Shown one piece after another: positions 24,166-36,899 of a DNA stretch of 64,000 nucleotides. Made by a program: the position numbers and the translations under genes. A model generated the notes under the pieces. The model was not told where the DNA came from. It was given only the letters and a program-made list of their open reading frames with translations, and did not search any database. This DNA is from Sipunculus nudus. Taxonomy: Eukaryota; Annelida; Sipuncula; Golfingiida; Sipunculidae. Position 1 is the stretch's first letter. Each line of letters opens with the position of its first letter. Where the stretch lies: assembly GCA_026874595.1 (NCBI GenBank), contig CM049320.1, forward strand, positions 47,878,714 through 47,942,713. The letters run 5' to 3'.

Positions 24166-25339
24166 TCCCACCAATGTTTTATTATTTTCAAAGATATTTC
24201 TCTGACCACTTTCACCATGACTGATTTGTAATTCTATGTGACTGACTTCAGTTATTAATTTTGAGCTAGGACCTAAATATTACCGGTTATCATCTTGTTT
24301 TCCATTAGAAAATATAAATAAATTTAATTTATAATCGTTTGGTTACAGAGGATGGTCCATGATATGGTCGAACAGGCGTTACCAAGATCATTTTGCTCAA
24401 TGGTGCTTCCACATGAGTCTTAATTGTACCCTACTTCCTCGCAACGGGCGACATTGATTTGGGTTTGTCTATCAGTCTGTCTGTCTGTCCATCTCTCTTT
24501 CTGGCCATCAGGTTTAGTTTCCATGTGAAAACTGTCCAAAATATTATCCAATTTCATTCAAATTTAGGTCAGTGATTGCTCCCATGCATACCTTGGAAGG
24601 GATTGGTTTGGTGTGTCTGTATGATAAGATAATAATACAATAGCATCTTTCATTATTGGTATGATGAATCACATTTAGTGTCACTTATCACCAACAGGTG
24701 TTGCTTTTAATTACTTGGATTTTTTGCAGTAACTGCGAGATGCTGCCATCTGTGGAGCATGGTTAAAGCTATTTGCACTAAGTCATCACAGACTTTAAAA
24801 TCATCCCAGACTTGAAGGAAGAAGAGAGGGACATAAATTCCTTGAATTTCCTTGTTGTTATAGTAATGAGCACGTGAAGGTGTTGTTTTATTTTCACCAC
24901 TGTTTGGTGATTTACAAGGATTTTAAAGTTTGAATTTTAATATATACGTGTATATTTTTTCATAAATGGTTTGATTGGTCATCATAAAATATTGTGTCTG
25001 TGTTGCACTTGAACTTTTATATGTGGACCATTGATAACAAGAAATACTAAAATGTCTCGGTCTGGCTGTGCAAACTATTTGTTATTCAACTTACTGCAAT
25101 GTAGGGAATGCTCTTTTTCTGTCGATCAGGTTCCCCAGCAACGTCTGAATGCGAATTGTAAACACAAATCTTCTCAATCAGTTCTTCAAACCTGAAACAT
25201 TTATGAAATGTCTATGGTTTTGAGTAAAAATCCTTTAAAGAAGCTCCATTTGTTCACTAAGTAATGCATGTGTTTCCTTGACATTTATTATGTTTGTTGG
25301 TTTTGTATGTATTGGTTTTATGAGACTCATTGTGTCACC
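24166..25339. other. Intergenic, no gene recognised
   Basis: Contains a short TCTG run at 24475-24490 followed by repeat-like text ('ggtttagtttccatgtgaaa'). No coding signal was seen on either strand. Confidence 0.45.
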
Positions 25340-26185
25340 CATTTTTAGTTTAGCTGACTGTAAGTCATCTGAGCTATAGTCATGATCATTTGTCCGTCGT
25401 CCGTCCTACTGTCCTGGCATCCGTCTGTTAACAGGGCACGTTTTGAAACCGTTCGACCCAGAAATAAAAAAAAAATTAGCATTCCGTTAGATGTTTCCAA
25501 ATTCTCCTACCATACCGAAAATGAGACACTAAGACTTCGCTCCTTCGAGATATTAAGGGAAAACCTCGATTTCCCATTAAAAACGTATTTTCACACTTCA
25601 AGACTGCCTAATATCAAAACCACTTATCTAATTCGATCATATTAATATACATATATCTCTGTGTATTTCCTTTGTACATATCAGAAATTAGGTCATTATT
25701 GCGTATTTTTTTAAGTTATGGACCCGACCATAATGCACTTTATAAAAAATCAGGAAATATATTTACTCACTTAACATGAGAATTGCTAAAGCCAGAGATT
25801 ATTTTTCAGGGACATAACTTTACTTAATCAAGATTCAGTTGCATACCTAAAAATTAGATCTGAATTTTACAGTTTTTTAAAGTTATTAGCATTAATAGAA
25901 AATCAACACCTAAACGTTTGTCCAACTTTGGCCATGGCACGTTTTTCCCTGTACACAATTCTGATTTAATTTACACAGCATGTATACATAAGGATTCAAT
26001 CTTTTAAAATCTGAAAATTCAAAGGATTGATTGAAAAGAGTAGTTTTTTTTCAAGTTTGTAGACACCATGTCAAGTATTGTTTACATCAGGCCAGCCCAG
26101 TATAACAGCGGTGTGTAGTGGGTGGTAGAGCCCTCATCTGTGTTATGTAATCACACCAGGCAGCTTAGCTTGGTCAATAAATAAA
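25340..26185. repeat. Dispersed repeat family B, single full copy
   Basis: The left end is 'agtttagctgactgtaagtc' plus 'atctgagctatag' and then 'gtccgtcgtccgtcc'. Next come 'gttaacagggcacgttttga', 'ccgttagatgtttccaaatt', 'gagatattaaggg', 'ccaactttggccatggcacg', and finally 'catgtcaagtattgtttaca' and 'aggcagcttagcttgg'. It shares its left end with family C but has a different body, so B and C are probably related elements with one mobilising end in common. Confidence 0.75.
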
Positions 26186-27560
26186 CGAAATGTGTATTAT
26201 TATATAACAGCTATGCACAGTAACCAACTTAGCCGTTTTCTGAACCGTCAGCAGCTTGTGACATGACAGACAAATATCGCTAAGCATAAACAGTTCTTGG
26301 GTTTACCAGTTGCTTCAGTCTCAACAAACAGAGGACTTAATGATGTGATGACATCCTCGTGTTCACTGTTATCGTGTACTCGTCTTCTGGTTCCACTCGG
26401 CACAATTTCCTTGCTTGTCATATTTAAATGTTAATAAGAAATCAACCACACACACTGTCACAGTGTGGTATATATTTTACGATCTTTTACTGTATCATTT
26501 ACTTTCTCATGAGATAGTTATAAGATCATGCTTTAACTTTTACCAAGCAGTGGACACAATCAACAAGTATTATTGGAATAGAGGAATATGGTAAAATATC
26601 GACCTTTAAAGATCGTGGCTTTGTGATTTAACATGTGGCGACTACCACGTTAGATGTCTGGCTAATGTTTCTGCAATATACACATGTAAAAAGTAGAGGC
26701 CTATATGGTTAGATGTTCTGCTGTTTTTTCCCGATATAAAACATATAGAGACTTGTATTTAAGATATCCGGCTAATACCTCCGTGATATATAATTTGTAT
26801 GTCAGATGTTTAGCTTTAATACATTTCAGTCCGTCACTACTGAGTGCCATGGTCGCAGATTTACAATCAGACCACCAATAGGAGCTTGCTGGGTTACTGG
26901 GACAAGCAAGGTTAATGTATACACGGATTGCGTCGTGATATGTGCATACGGAATACATGTTTAGAGAATTCATATATAGGGTATTATGCTATATTTTTTA
27001 TCTGTCACATCCATTGTTCCGTGTAATGCGGATCCAGCAAAAACGCCAATGTAGCCATATATTTTGCCGGATACTCCACGTGCCGAATACGCTTACCGAT
27101 ATATATGGAATCTAACAATATCTGCTGTGAACATTGATACCCTTGAATTCTGTGCAGGTGAAATCTTAGCATTATTTGTATTTTGAGCGTAACATGACAT
27201 GTATTCTTTTGCAGTAAAAATACACGTATGTTATTACAGGGTAAAATTTAGATTTACTGCTAGTATGTGATGTTTTACTTGCATAGATATCGAAATAATC
27301 CACAGTATCATATAAACCTGCTGGACCAGCAAGTTTAATATAAAATAATCTGTGTAGCTGAGAAAAAAAATCAAAAGTTCAACTCTTGCTTCTGAATAAA
27401 TGTGTAATATTTTCGAACAATTGAAATACCAGTGTTACTGAACAATTTTATAACGATAGCTATTTCATAAATAAATGGAAGGTTATGCCTGTTACAGTGT
27501 CAGAGATGATACGAAGTCCGAATCAGTGGAATATTCAATACAAGTCACTTCTTGGGGCTT
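26186..27560. other. Intergenic, no gene recognised
   Basis: Probably single-copy sequence. The minus-strand open frame 26973-26701 (90 codons) has no recognisable domain and no splice support, so I do not call it a gene. Confidence 0.45.
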
Positions 27561-27564
27561 CATC

Positions 27565-29589
27565 CTTTTTAGCGAACCTGTGAGCTTATGCGATGGTGTG
27601 GCGTCGTCCGGCGTCCGTCGTACGTCGTCTGTACGTTAACCCATACTATCTTGAAAATGGCAAGAGTTAGCATCACGAAATTTTATGCAAAAAATTAGTC
27701 ATCTAAAAAACTCTATAGAATTTTCCTTATTTTTTGGCAAACTGCATTTTCTTAGATTTTATTGGGAAAAAGCTAAAAAAGCTTTAAAAATCTTCTCCGA
27801 AACTGTTCAGCCAAATTATCCAGTATTTCACAGAAATGATTCCCCGAACAATCTTTCTCACGTTTGTTCGAATGGTTTAAGTTTGGTGATTTTTGGCCGA
27901 GTTAAAGAAGGTTGAACCTAGTCATCTGTCCAAAAAAGCATAGTAAAATTACAATCACAGAAACGACTGGAACTATCATCACCAAATTTTATGGCAATGT
28001 TGGTCACATGAGTCATATCTGAAATTGAGGTATTGGTGGCGCCACCTGCATCGGCCTTTTTTGTACGGGGGTCATCAGTGCCCGTATCATAATGACGGCT
28101 GCAAAAAACTTCTTCTCTGAAACCATATGGCCAAATTGTTTAATATCACACAGAAATAATCCTAGGGTAGTGCTTTCTGAAATTTGTTCAAATGGTCTCA
28201 GTTCAGTGACTTTTGGCTGAGTTATGGGAAGCTGAATTTAGTCATATGCCATAACATACCATTTTAGCTCAGTGGCTACAAAGATCTTCTTCTCAAAAAC
28301 CACTGGGCCAATAATTCAAGTTTGTTCAAATGGTTTTGATTCAGTGATTTTTGGCTGAATTATGAGAAGCTTAACTTAGCCATTTTGCTGTATTTTCCCA
28401 TATGAGTTATAAACCTGTAAAACGTTTTTTGACTGACGCCACTGAGGCAAATTTGTCAGCGAACCTGTGAGCTTATGCGATGGTGCGGCGTCGTGCGTCG
28501 TCTGTTGTGCGTCGTCTGTACGTTAACCATAGCTATCTCAATATAGCTATATCTCTATCACTCAAAAACGGCAGAAGCTAGCATCACCAAATTTTTTGCA
28601 AATAATCAGTCATCTGAAAAACTATCGGATTTTGTTTATTTTTTTCTAACTGCATTTTCTTAGATTTTATAGGGAAAAAGCTAAAAAAGCTTTAAAAATC
28701 TTCTCCGAAACTGTCCAGCCAAATTGTCCAATATTTCACAGAAATGATCCCTGGAACAATCTTTCTCAAGTTTGTTCGAATGGTTCCAGTTTGGAGATTT
28801 TTGACCGAGTTACAGGAGATTGAACCTAGTCATCTGTCCAAAAAAGCACACTAAAATTAAAATCCCAGAAACGGCTAGAGCTATAATCAACAAATTTTAT
28901 ATCAATGTTTGTCACATGAGTCATATCTGAAATTGAGGTATTGGTGGCGCCACCTACATTGATATGTTTTTTACAAGCGAAAATGTAATTTTAAACTCTT
29001 CTAGCTTATACACTGATTTATGATGAAACTGTTAAGCTGATTGGTTTAAACTGTACAAGAATTATTCTATGGTAGGGTTCTGCCAGTTTTATAAGAATAG
29101 ATTGGGTAAATACAGCTTTAAAAAAAGCATTGTAGCCAATTAAAAAAGGCTTTCTCTGTTTGAAAACAAATTTGACAACATGCTGAATTTCAGCAGCCAA
29201 GTCAAGAGGTCACTCAGTACAAATAGGTGGGGTCCAGACATCACCATGGCAACTGACCTGGCTCTGGCGGGTGTTTAGACAATGTGTCTAGACGTCTAGA
29301 CACAATGTCTAGATGCTGAATTCCCAGATTATTGGAATTATATCTTTCAACTGTTTGAAAATACTTGGTTTGCATTTTAAGCGATTCGGGTTTATCATCA
29401 GGTCACATGTGAACTGCTGCGCCCTCATTTTTGGTTGACCTCTGACCTTTCCTCACTGCCCAGCGTCCATTTGTGCGTCTGTTTCCACACATAAACCCAC
29501 ATATTTCGGGAACCGTTTGACCTTTTAGGCTAAGAATTTTGCACAAATGTAGCCCTTTGATAGCTTTATAACATACACTAAAAATGGTG
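27565..29589. repeat. Dispersed repeat family D, two consecutive left portions
   Basis: 'agcgaacctgtgagcttatg' begins at about 27568 and again at about 28457. Each is followed by 'cgtacgtcgtctgtacgtta' type text, 'catcaccaaattttatg.aa', 'aaaagctttaaaaatcttct' and 'attggtggcgccacctgcat/acatt'. The second copy continues into the 278-bp satellite and ends with the family's right end near 31455. A perfect DR1 in reverse orientation (TGACCTCTGACCT) is at 29436-29448. Confidence 0.75.
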
Positions 29590-31150
29590 ACGCCACCTGC
29601 AACCATTTTTGCACAGCGTCCATCTGTTCATCTGTCTTGGGATAAAATCACTCATATCTCAGCAGTGGTTTGACTTATCCACCTGAAATTTTGCAGGTTT
29701 ATACATCCTGGACAGCTTTCTCGATTTTATGACAGGTGGCGCCACCTACATTCACTTTACTTTGCAGACATCAAAGCTCATATCTCGGGAACCGTTTGAC
29801 CGATTGGGCCATTTTGCATGTGTATAGATCTCACATAGCTCTTCATCATAGGCAAAACTGGTGGTGCCACCTGCAACCATGTATGCACAGCGTCCATCTG
29901 TTCATCTGTCTTGGGATAAAATCACTCATATCTCAGCAGTGGTTTGACTTTTCCACATGAAATTTTGCAGGTTTATACATCCTGGACAGCTTTCTCGATT
30001 TTATGACAGGTGGCGCCACCTACATTCACGTTTACTCTGCAGACATCAAAGCTCATATCTCGGGAACCGTTTGACCGATTTGGCCAAAATTTTGCTTGTG
30101 TATAGATCTCACATAGCTCTTCATCATAGGCAAAACTGGTGGCGCCACCTGCAACCACTTATGCACAGCGTCCATCTGTTCATCTGCCTTTGGATAAAAT
30201 CACGCATAACTCAGCAGTGGTTTGACTTTTCCACCTGAAAGTTTGCAGGTTTATACATCCTGGACAGCTCTCTTGATTTTATGATAGGTGGCACCACCTA
30301 CATTCAGGTTTACTCTGCAGACATCGAAGCTCATATCTCGGGAACCGTTTGACCGGTTGGGCCTAAATTTTGCTTGTGTATTGATCTCGCATAGCTCTTA
30401 TCATAGGCAAAACTGGTGGCGCCACCTGCAACCACTTATGCACAGCGTCCATCTGTTCATCTGCCTTTGGATAAAATCACTCATAGCTCAGCAGTGGTTT
30501 GACTTTTCCACCTGAAATTTTGCAGGTTTATACATCCTGTACAGCTCTCTTGATTTTATGATAGATGGCACCACCTACATTCAGGTTTACTCTGCAGACA
30601 TCGAAGCTCATATCTCGGGAACCGTTTGACCGATTGGGCCTAAGTTTTGCATGTGTATAGATCTCGCATAGCTCTTCATCATAGGCAAAACTGGTGGCGC
30701 CACCTGCAACCATTTATACACAGCGTCCATCTGTTCATCTGCCTTGGGATAAAATCACTCATATCTCAGCAGTGGTTTTGACTTATCCACCTGAAATTTT
30801 GCAGGTTTATACATCCTGGACAGCTTTCTCGATTTTATGACAGGTGGCGCCACCTACATTCACGTTTACTCTGCAGACACCCAAGCTCATATCTCTGCAA
30901 CCATTTGACCGATTTGGCCAAAATTTTGCTTGTGTATAGATCTCGCATAGCCTTTCATCATAGGCAAAACTGGTGGCGCCATCTGCAACCACTTATACAC
31001 AGCGTCCATCTGTTCATCTGCCTTGGGATAAAATCACATATCTCAGCAGTGGTTTGACTTTTCCACCTGAAATTTTGCAGGTTTATACATCCTGGACAAT
31101 TTTCTCGATTTTATGACAGGTGGCACCACCTACATTTACGTTTACGCTGC
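29590..31150. repeat. 278-bp satellite, about 5.6 copies, inside a family D element
   Basis: The marker 'gcgtccatctgttcatctg' occurs at 29616, 29890, 30168, 30445, 30723 and 31002, so the period is 274-279 bp. Each unit looks like two related halves of about 139 bp, and each half has a GGTGGCGCCACC-type palindrome ('aggtggcgccacctaca' and 'ctggtggcgccacctgcaa'). Family D at 19530-19880 has the same half-units in diverged, unexpanded form. The open frames here are not genes. Confidence 0.93.
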
Positions 31151-32040
31151 AGACATCCATGTTAATATGCAACATACCTCACTCTATTCCCCTTGCCACT
31201 TAATCCATGCCTCACTTCACCCGTCCCACTCTGATATCTGCGGATACACATAGTCGCTTGTCGACTACCCATATTCTAGTTTTAAAATATCCTAGTCTGA
31301 AACTTTCAGGTCCGAAACGTCCATTTTGCTGAAATCATAATGACTAAGATAGATATGCAGGACTTAAGAGGATCAATATTAAATTTTAAAAATAAACCTC
31401 CTTTCATACTCCTAAACTTTGCACAAGTTCACATGAGGCCTCTAGGCCTTGTTAGTTATTTCTTTCAAATTTGCTACTTTCTATTTAACTTCGCTCAGGC
31501 AAAATGGTTAAAAAATTGGATTTTTTTTTTTTTTGCAAAAATGAATGAATACGTGGAGAATTACACTGTGCACATGGTGAATATTCCGCCGCCAGTTTGG
31601 TTACTGTCTTTAAAGATGATGACATTGAATGGGGTAGCCCTATGTTTCCGGGTACCGATGTTCCCTTATTCATTTAGTCAATACCAATTTGATCCGCATT
31701 ACGTACAAATGGAATCTTAGCTTTAGGGATATATTTGCAGTCCATGTACCGGGTATAACAAAGATGACAACCAAATTTATTTCCCATTAGACATAAGGAA
31801 AAAGGTTTCATTTTGCACAGTTGTTATTGATTTCCACTGCGAATGATAATACCAGGGGTCTGTAAAAATTAAGGACATTCTACAGTGCCAAATACCTCCT
31901 CTCTTTTCCACAGCGTTACACTAGTATTTCACATTATGAGAAAAACATCCGGCACTAAAATCCTCGTGGCTCATTCTGCATATTCCAATTGGTTGATAAA
32001 TAACCTGAGTGACAACATCGTAGCGCCAAGTAAACGTAGA
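31151..32040. other. Right end of family D and unclassified sequence
   Basis: 31415-31460 ('aactttgcacaagttcacat', 'gaggcctctaggccttgtta') is the right end of the family D element. A poly-T run is at 31528-31543. The rest shows no gene; the plus-strand frame 31340-31720 crosses the repeat end and is not supported. Confidence 0.5.
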
Positions 32041-33150
32041 ATCTTGTAACGTAACATTCTTGGAGATCCTGTACAAATGTCCTTTGAAACATGGAATATG
32101 TTCACCGTGACCTAAAACCTGCATTTATAGGAACAAATGTCATATGACCACCTAAACAGAAGGGGCACACATTTTATCCATTGGGCCTGGAAACTTCTAA
32201 TATAACGTAACATCCAGGGTAGGTCCCACGCAAATATCCATTTTATTAGGTCATGGTAACCTATATTATGCGACCTATGGGAAAAAGATGTCATATGAGC
32301 ACCCTGAATGTCAGATGGGCACAAATCGTATCTGTCAGGCCTAGAATCTTTTAACGCATCATCCAGGGGGTGGGGGTGGGGGGTCTAGACAGATCTCCTT
32401 TGAAACCTTAAATAAGGTAACAGTGACCTATAATTTGCGACCTACAGGCCAAAAAAGATTTTTTGAGCACCCACAAATACAGACAGGGCACAAATTGTAT
32501 CCATTAGGCTTAGAAACTTCTAAGGCAGGGATCTTCTAGGAAAATCTCTTTGGAAACCTGAAATTAGGTCATGCTGACCTAATAGGCTATATCCTGTGAA
32601 CTATGTGCCAAAATATGAGGTGCATGGAGAACTCGGACAGACAAGGTACATATTGAATCTATTTTCCTTGGAACCATCTATTGTAAAATCCAGGGAGGTC
32701 CTTATTTAGTATCTTTTAAATCATGAAATTAGGTCACTTTATTCTTATAATACATGTCAAATAGTCCGATAGGGCACACATTATATCCTTCAGCCCAAAA
32801 ATCTTTTAACACAACATCCAGGGAGATCTTTGCAAATCCCATTGGAAACTGCAAGTTACAGGCCAAACATGGTTTGAACACCTTGGACGTCAGATGGGTA
32901 CAAATTGTTTCCATTAGGCCTTGAAATTTAAAATTATGTCATAGTGACCTATGTTCTGCAAGCTACTGGCCCGAAGCATGATTTTGAGCAGTCAGACAAG
33001 GCATAACAGCCATGGAGATGTTTGGCAAATCTTCTTGGAAACCTGAAATTAGGTCATATTGACCTATATTCTGATAGCTACGGACCAGAAACGTGATTTT
33101 GAGCTACCAGACAGGGTGCAAATTGAATCCTTGACGTCAGTGTTAGGGTT
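32041..33150. repeat. Expanded family C core, about seven diverged units of 100-170 bp
   Basis: Units begin at about 32160, 32311, 32481, 32637, 32769, 32892, 32994 and 33110 with 'agacagggcacaaattgtat' variants. They continue 'cattaggc.t.gaaactt', 'catccagggaggtc', 'ggaaacctgaaattaggtca' and 'gtgacctata.tctg..a.ct'. They match the core of 17414-18150 but lack the family C ends. Two units hold perfect AGGTCAnnnTGACCT palindromes (32566-32580 and 33051-33065). Confidence 0.75.
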
Positions 33151-33414
33151 TTCCTCTGGCAGATGACTGCTCTATTCATTCAGCTCTATACTACAGGCCC
33201 CTTTTGCGCTTTGCGTCATACTTGTGCGTAAGTTTTAACAATATGTCATGAATATATCAGCAGCTGTTGATAATTAGGATCCCTTGATTTTACCTTTGAA
33301 TGATAAAAGTATTATCATACATAAAGGACTAAATGAACAGAGTTTACCGCAAACCTGACGATTATAATGAGAGCACAATGAAGCCGACCCCTAGTAAAAG
33401 ATTTTGTGGAAACA

Positions 33415-33494
33415 TCATTATTATTATTATTATTATTATTATCATTATTATGTATCATTATTACATAATGTGTGTGTGTGTGTGTGTGTGTGTG
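33415..33494. repeat. ATT and TG microsatellites
   Basis: (ATT)n at 33415-33450 and (TG)n at 33469-33494, separated by a short spacer. Confidence 0.95.
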
Positions 33495-33499
33495 GACCT

Positions 33500-36235
33500 A
33501 CTAATTTTATTAGCAGTCAGGGACTCAAATGTCTTGTCACACCTTACAACATTTGCTGTCAAACAAGAATAAGCGAGATTTCATTAAAATCCTTATAACT
33601 CGGTCAATGTTCAGTACTTTATGTTGGAAGTATTTGATAAGCTTTCAGACACAGTCAAAGTCGTGTAAAATCTTAATAAAATATGTGGGTGTTAAACCTG
33701 AACGGTGAAGTTCCATCGCGCTTGAAATCAGCAGGAAAGCGTGCGGAATAGCTTTACCATGAGCACTTTTCTGTTCGCTGGATCCGGGCTCCTGTCGAAA
33801 TAACTAAATGATTTAATTTTATTATTTTTCAAATCCAACCTGGCGCCATTTTGGCCCTCTGATAATTGAGTCTACAACCAGCGCAGTGGCTGCTAGAGTG
33901 CCGTACGTTACATACTTCGGCTAGGACAGTGGCGTTCCTAGCGTTTGTGCCGCCCGGGGCGGTCATAGAATTTCCCGCTCTTAACAACATTATAATTATA
34001 AAACTGAGACATTGCAAAAAATATGTGTGGTTATATTTATATAATATATTTTCTTCGTTGTAGACAACACATTTATATGTAAATCACTGAAAGGACATCT
34101 TTCGCCACCCACTGAAGGAAAATTACTTCCTTGCTAATGTTTATTACGCAGCTCACGAAAAGGATAATCCATAACTGGAGAAAATACCATTATATTGCAT
34201 GTTTTCACATATAATGAGGGGATTAAATTTTTCGTGTATAGACGACTTGTGATTAACTTTAAACTAACCATGGCATGACCTTATTTGGTGAGTAACATAT
34301 CACTGAATCCAGAAACAGAACACAAACCTCTTTTAACCTATAATTCCAAATCTTTGTTATCGATATATAAACACCTAGTAGAACCGTGCAGCCTAAGGCT
34401 ATATTATGAGATATATGTGCATGGCATTTTATTTTACTGTATTTTATTTTTACACCGGGGGCCTCCTCCTCCGCCACCCTGCACGTTTAGAATAGAAACA
34501 TTTTACTTACAATCACGTCTGTGACCTTAAAGACAAAATACCACAAACACAGTCTGGGTGAAAGATTGGGGTTAAATAAATGGTCAGGTCATATCAAAAC
34601 CAGATTTAAATAACAAACAGTGTACACAGATGTAGTAACAATTCAGGCAGTCCTTCCGATGTCCACGATAGTGCAATATTTTGTATTTTAACATGACTAA
34701 TGTGTTAAAATTTGTAAAAACGCAAGAGGCAGTTTTGTCTTTAAAATATGATTTAGGTCTTTTTAATATGAAAGTATCTTGATGAATTCATGCAGGGAAA
34801 GACATTCTTTAAACAAAACAAGGAACCTGAATCGATTTTGATTGTATTTCAACATTTCCCACAGACTCCCACTCCCACATTAAGGCCAAAGTACACTGCC
34901 TCTTTATTTAGTAGCGTTTCTCCATGGTTAATGGCCAGCTATGAAATCCTGCCAGTGTACGGCCTTGATAAGCATGATTTTATATTACTGGTCATAATCC
35001 CGATGACGTTTTTCTTACATTTCAAGACCACTAATATTTTTATCGTTTCCTTCGAAAAATGGAGGCGATTCCTCTGTGATATCACCCTATATATAGTGTG
35101 AAAGACTCCCTCTCTCAGTATATATATTGAAATGCTGTCTCAATTGAGTAAAATCACATAGCTGTTCATTAATATACTCAACTAATGAATTGAAAAGTAA
35201 TTGCAAGGGAATAAACAAGAAATCTGAAAAAAAAGAAAATTTTTTTTAAAAAAAATGGGGAAAGAACTCGATAAAATGAGAGATATTACTGCTCAACGGG
35301 GGAGCGCGCCGCGGCCCCCCTCTGGATCCGCCACTGTTTAATGCCTATTGAGTCGGGATGTCAAGGCTAAATCTAACCGTACTCTTTAAATAAATATCCC
35401 ACTTAAATTTCCTTATTTCTTCTGTGGGACTTTGAATTTTACAAATCGGACAATGGCTGAAATACAGCAAAACGTGCCATGTATATTAAAAAATTAAAGC
35501 TACACATATCTTATAATATTGATGTCATTCGATTACAGTGTACAATTTGGATATATATATATCGCGAATAGAGAGAACCTTGAATCTATAAAAATACCCG
35601 AATATGTAAATATAGAACAGGAAACAAATATAAATCAAGGTGCTTAAATTAGTCTCACCTAACTTTAACAAAGTATCCATAAGTGGCAAACACTCATAAC
35701 ACATTACACGATAATCCTGTTTTGATGTATTCTAACAAGGGTATATTTGGTTCATATATTTTGACGCACATGAGTTTGGGGCTTGTATCCGTTACAAATA
35801 GGAAGATCCGAAAATGTGGTTAGGACTACTTAGTACTTGGATATACCTTTTTATCTTATCAAATGTCTAAACAGAAATGTCGCGTTTATTGAATATCGCT
35901 GATTATAAGTTCTTGTGCACTAAATGACGTCATGAGAAAAAAAAAACAAGCAGAAAATTCCAACCCGAATCGACTTTTTTTATTCCGCTGAATGCAAGCA
36001 TAGAAATGCTTCAACTGGTTTCCTCTGGCCCGCCTATTCTGCTTGTGTTTACACGTGTTAACAGTTTATATGGGAGTATTAGTTCTTTGGGCCTTTGTTA
36101 AGAATATTTATGACTCTAAACAATCAAGCCGCAGCTTTTAAATGTAATTCGTTGTCCATCAGATCAATGGCCTTGGCCTCCATTGGTGCGGTAAACTAAC
36201 TTCATTTATTTTACAAGGATTTTACAACTAGTTAT
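33500..36235. other. Intergenic; possible DNA-transposon ends only
   Basis: 33927-33961 starts 'cagtggcgttcctagcgttt' and continues 'gtgccgcccggggcgg'; 35290-35336 ends '..ctctggatccgccactg' (reverse: cagtggcggatccagag). CAGTGGCG is a common start of hAT-like and related DNA transposons. The two ends differ after eight bases and I see no matching 8-bp target duplication, so they are probably remnants of two elements. There is no transposase frame between them, and nothing else is recognised in this interval. Confidence 0.4.
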
Positions 36236-36242
36236 AACAACT

Positions 36243-36434
36243 AATACGAGGCACTCTCCATGGCTCGGATGTTGGCGGTTGGTCGTCGGTGGGGGTTGAA
36301 GAAACCGGAGAACCCGGAGAAAACCACCGACCTTGGACGGGCCACAACAACCCACTGAATAGCCATGCCGGGATTCGAACTCGAATCGCCAGAGAAGTGG
36401 GCCGAGCGTTTTGCCACTCAGCTGTCCCGGCCCC
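36243..36434 (-). mobile_element. tRNA-derived SINE
   Basis: Read on the minus strand, a tRNA-like head begins near 36434. It has a box A 'cagctgagtgg' (36424-36414) and, 31 bp later, a box B 'gagttcgaatccc' (36382-36370), the spacing expected for a Pol III promoter. The body then contains 'tggttttctccgggttctcc' plus 'ggtttcttc', a motif type that recurs in invertebrate tRNA-SINEs. The 3' end and target duplications are not clear, so the lower coordinate is approximate. Confidence 0.75.
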
Positions 36435-36590
36435 GTATTGATTTTATTGCATATCTAAATTAGCTTGAAAGGTACGGTTTTGGCTTCGTTGATTATGGGT
36501 TCGTCTCACTCCATTGTAGTTTAGAGTTTAGAAATGATCTGTCGATTTATGTAAATATAGCCCCCTTTTGAAGAGGCTTAGATATTCGCA

Positions 36591-36700
<110 letters not shown>

Positions 36701-36899
36701 GGTCACTGAAAGTATTGTACTTCAGTCAAATAAGGAAACGACATATATATACATATATATATAGTATATACTAGCCATGTTAAGTGAAAGAGGACATAAC
36801 AAGGGAATCCTGGGTCATGGCTTGGTTAAACAAGGGCACCGCAGAGCATCCCCTCGCACGGGGCATAATTGGAATGGTTGTATTACACAGTGTGAAAAT

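Noticed and set aside
34790-35101. 103-codon plus-strand frame
   Set aside because: No recognisable domain, no splice or promoter context; composition like the surrounding intergenic sequence.
33927-35336. One intact DNA transposon spanning both CAGTGGCG ends
   Set aside because: The inverted ends agree for only eight bases, there is no shared target duplication and no transposase frame.
36370-36424. Functional tRNA gene
   Set aside because: Box A and box B are present, but the arms do not fold into a proper cloverleaf by eye and the sequence continues into a SINE body, so it is called a tRNA-derived SINE.
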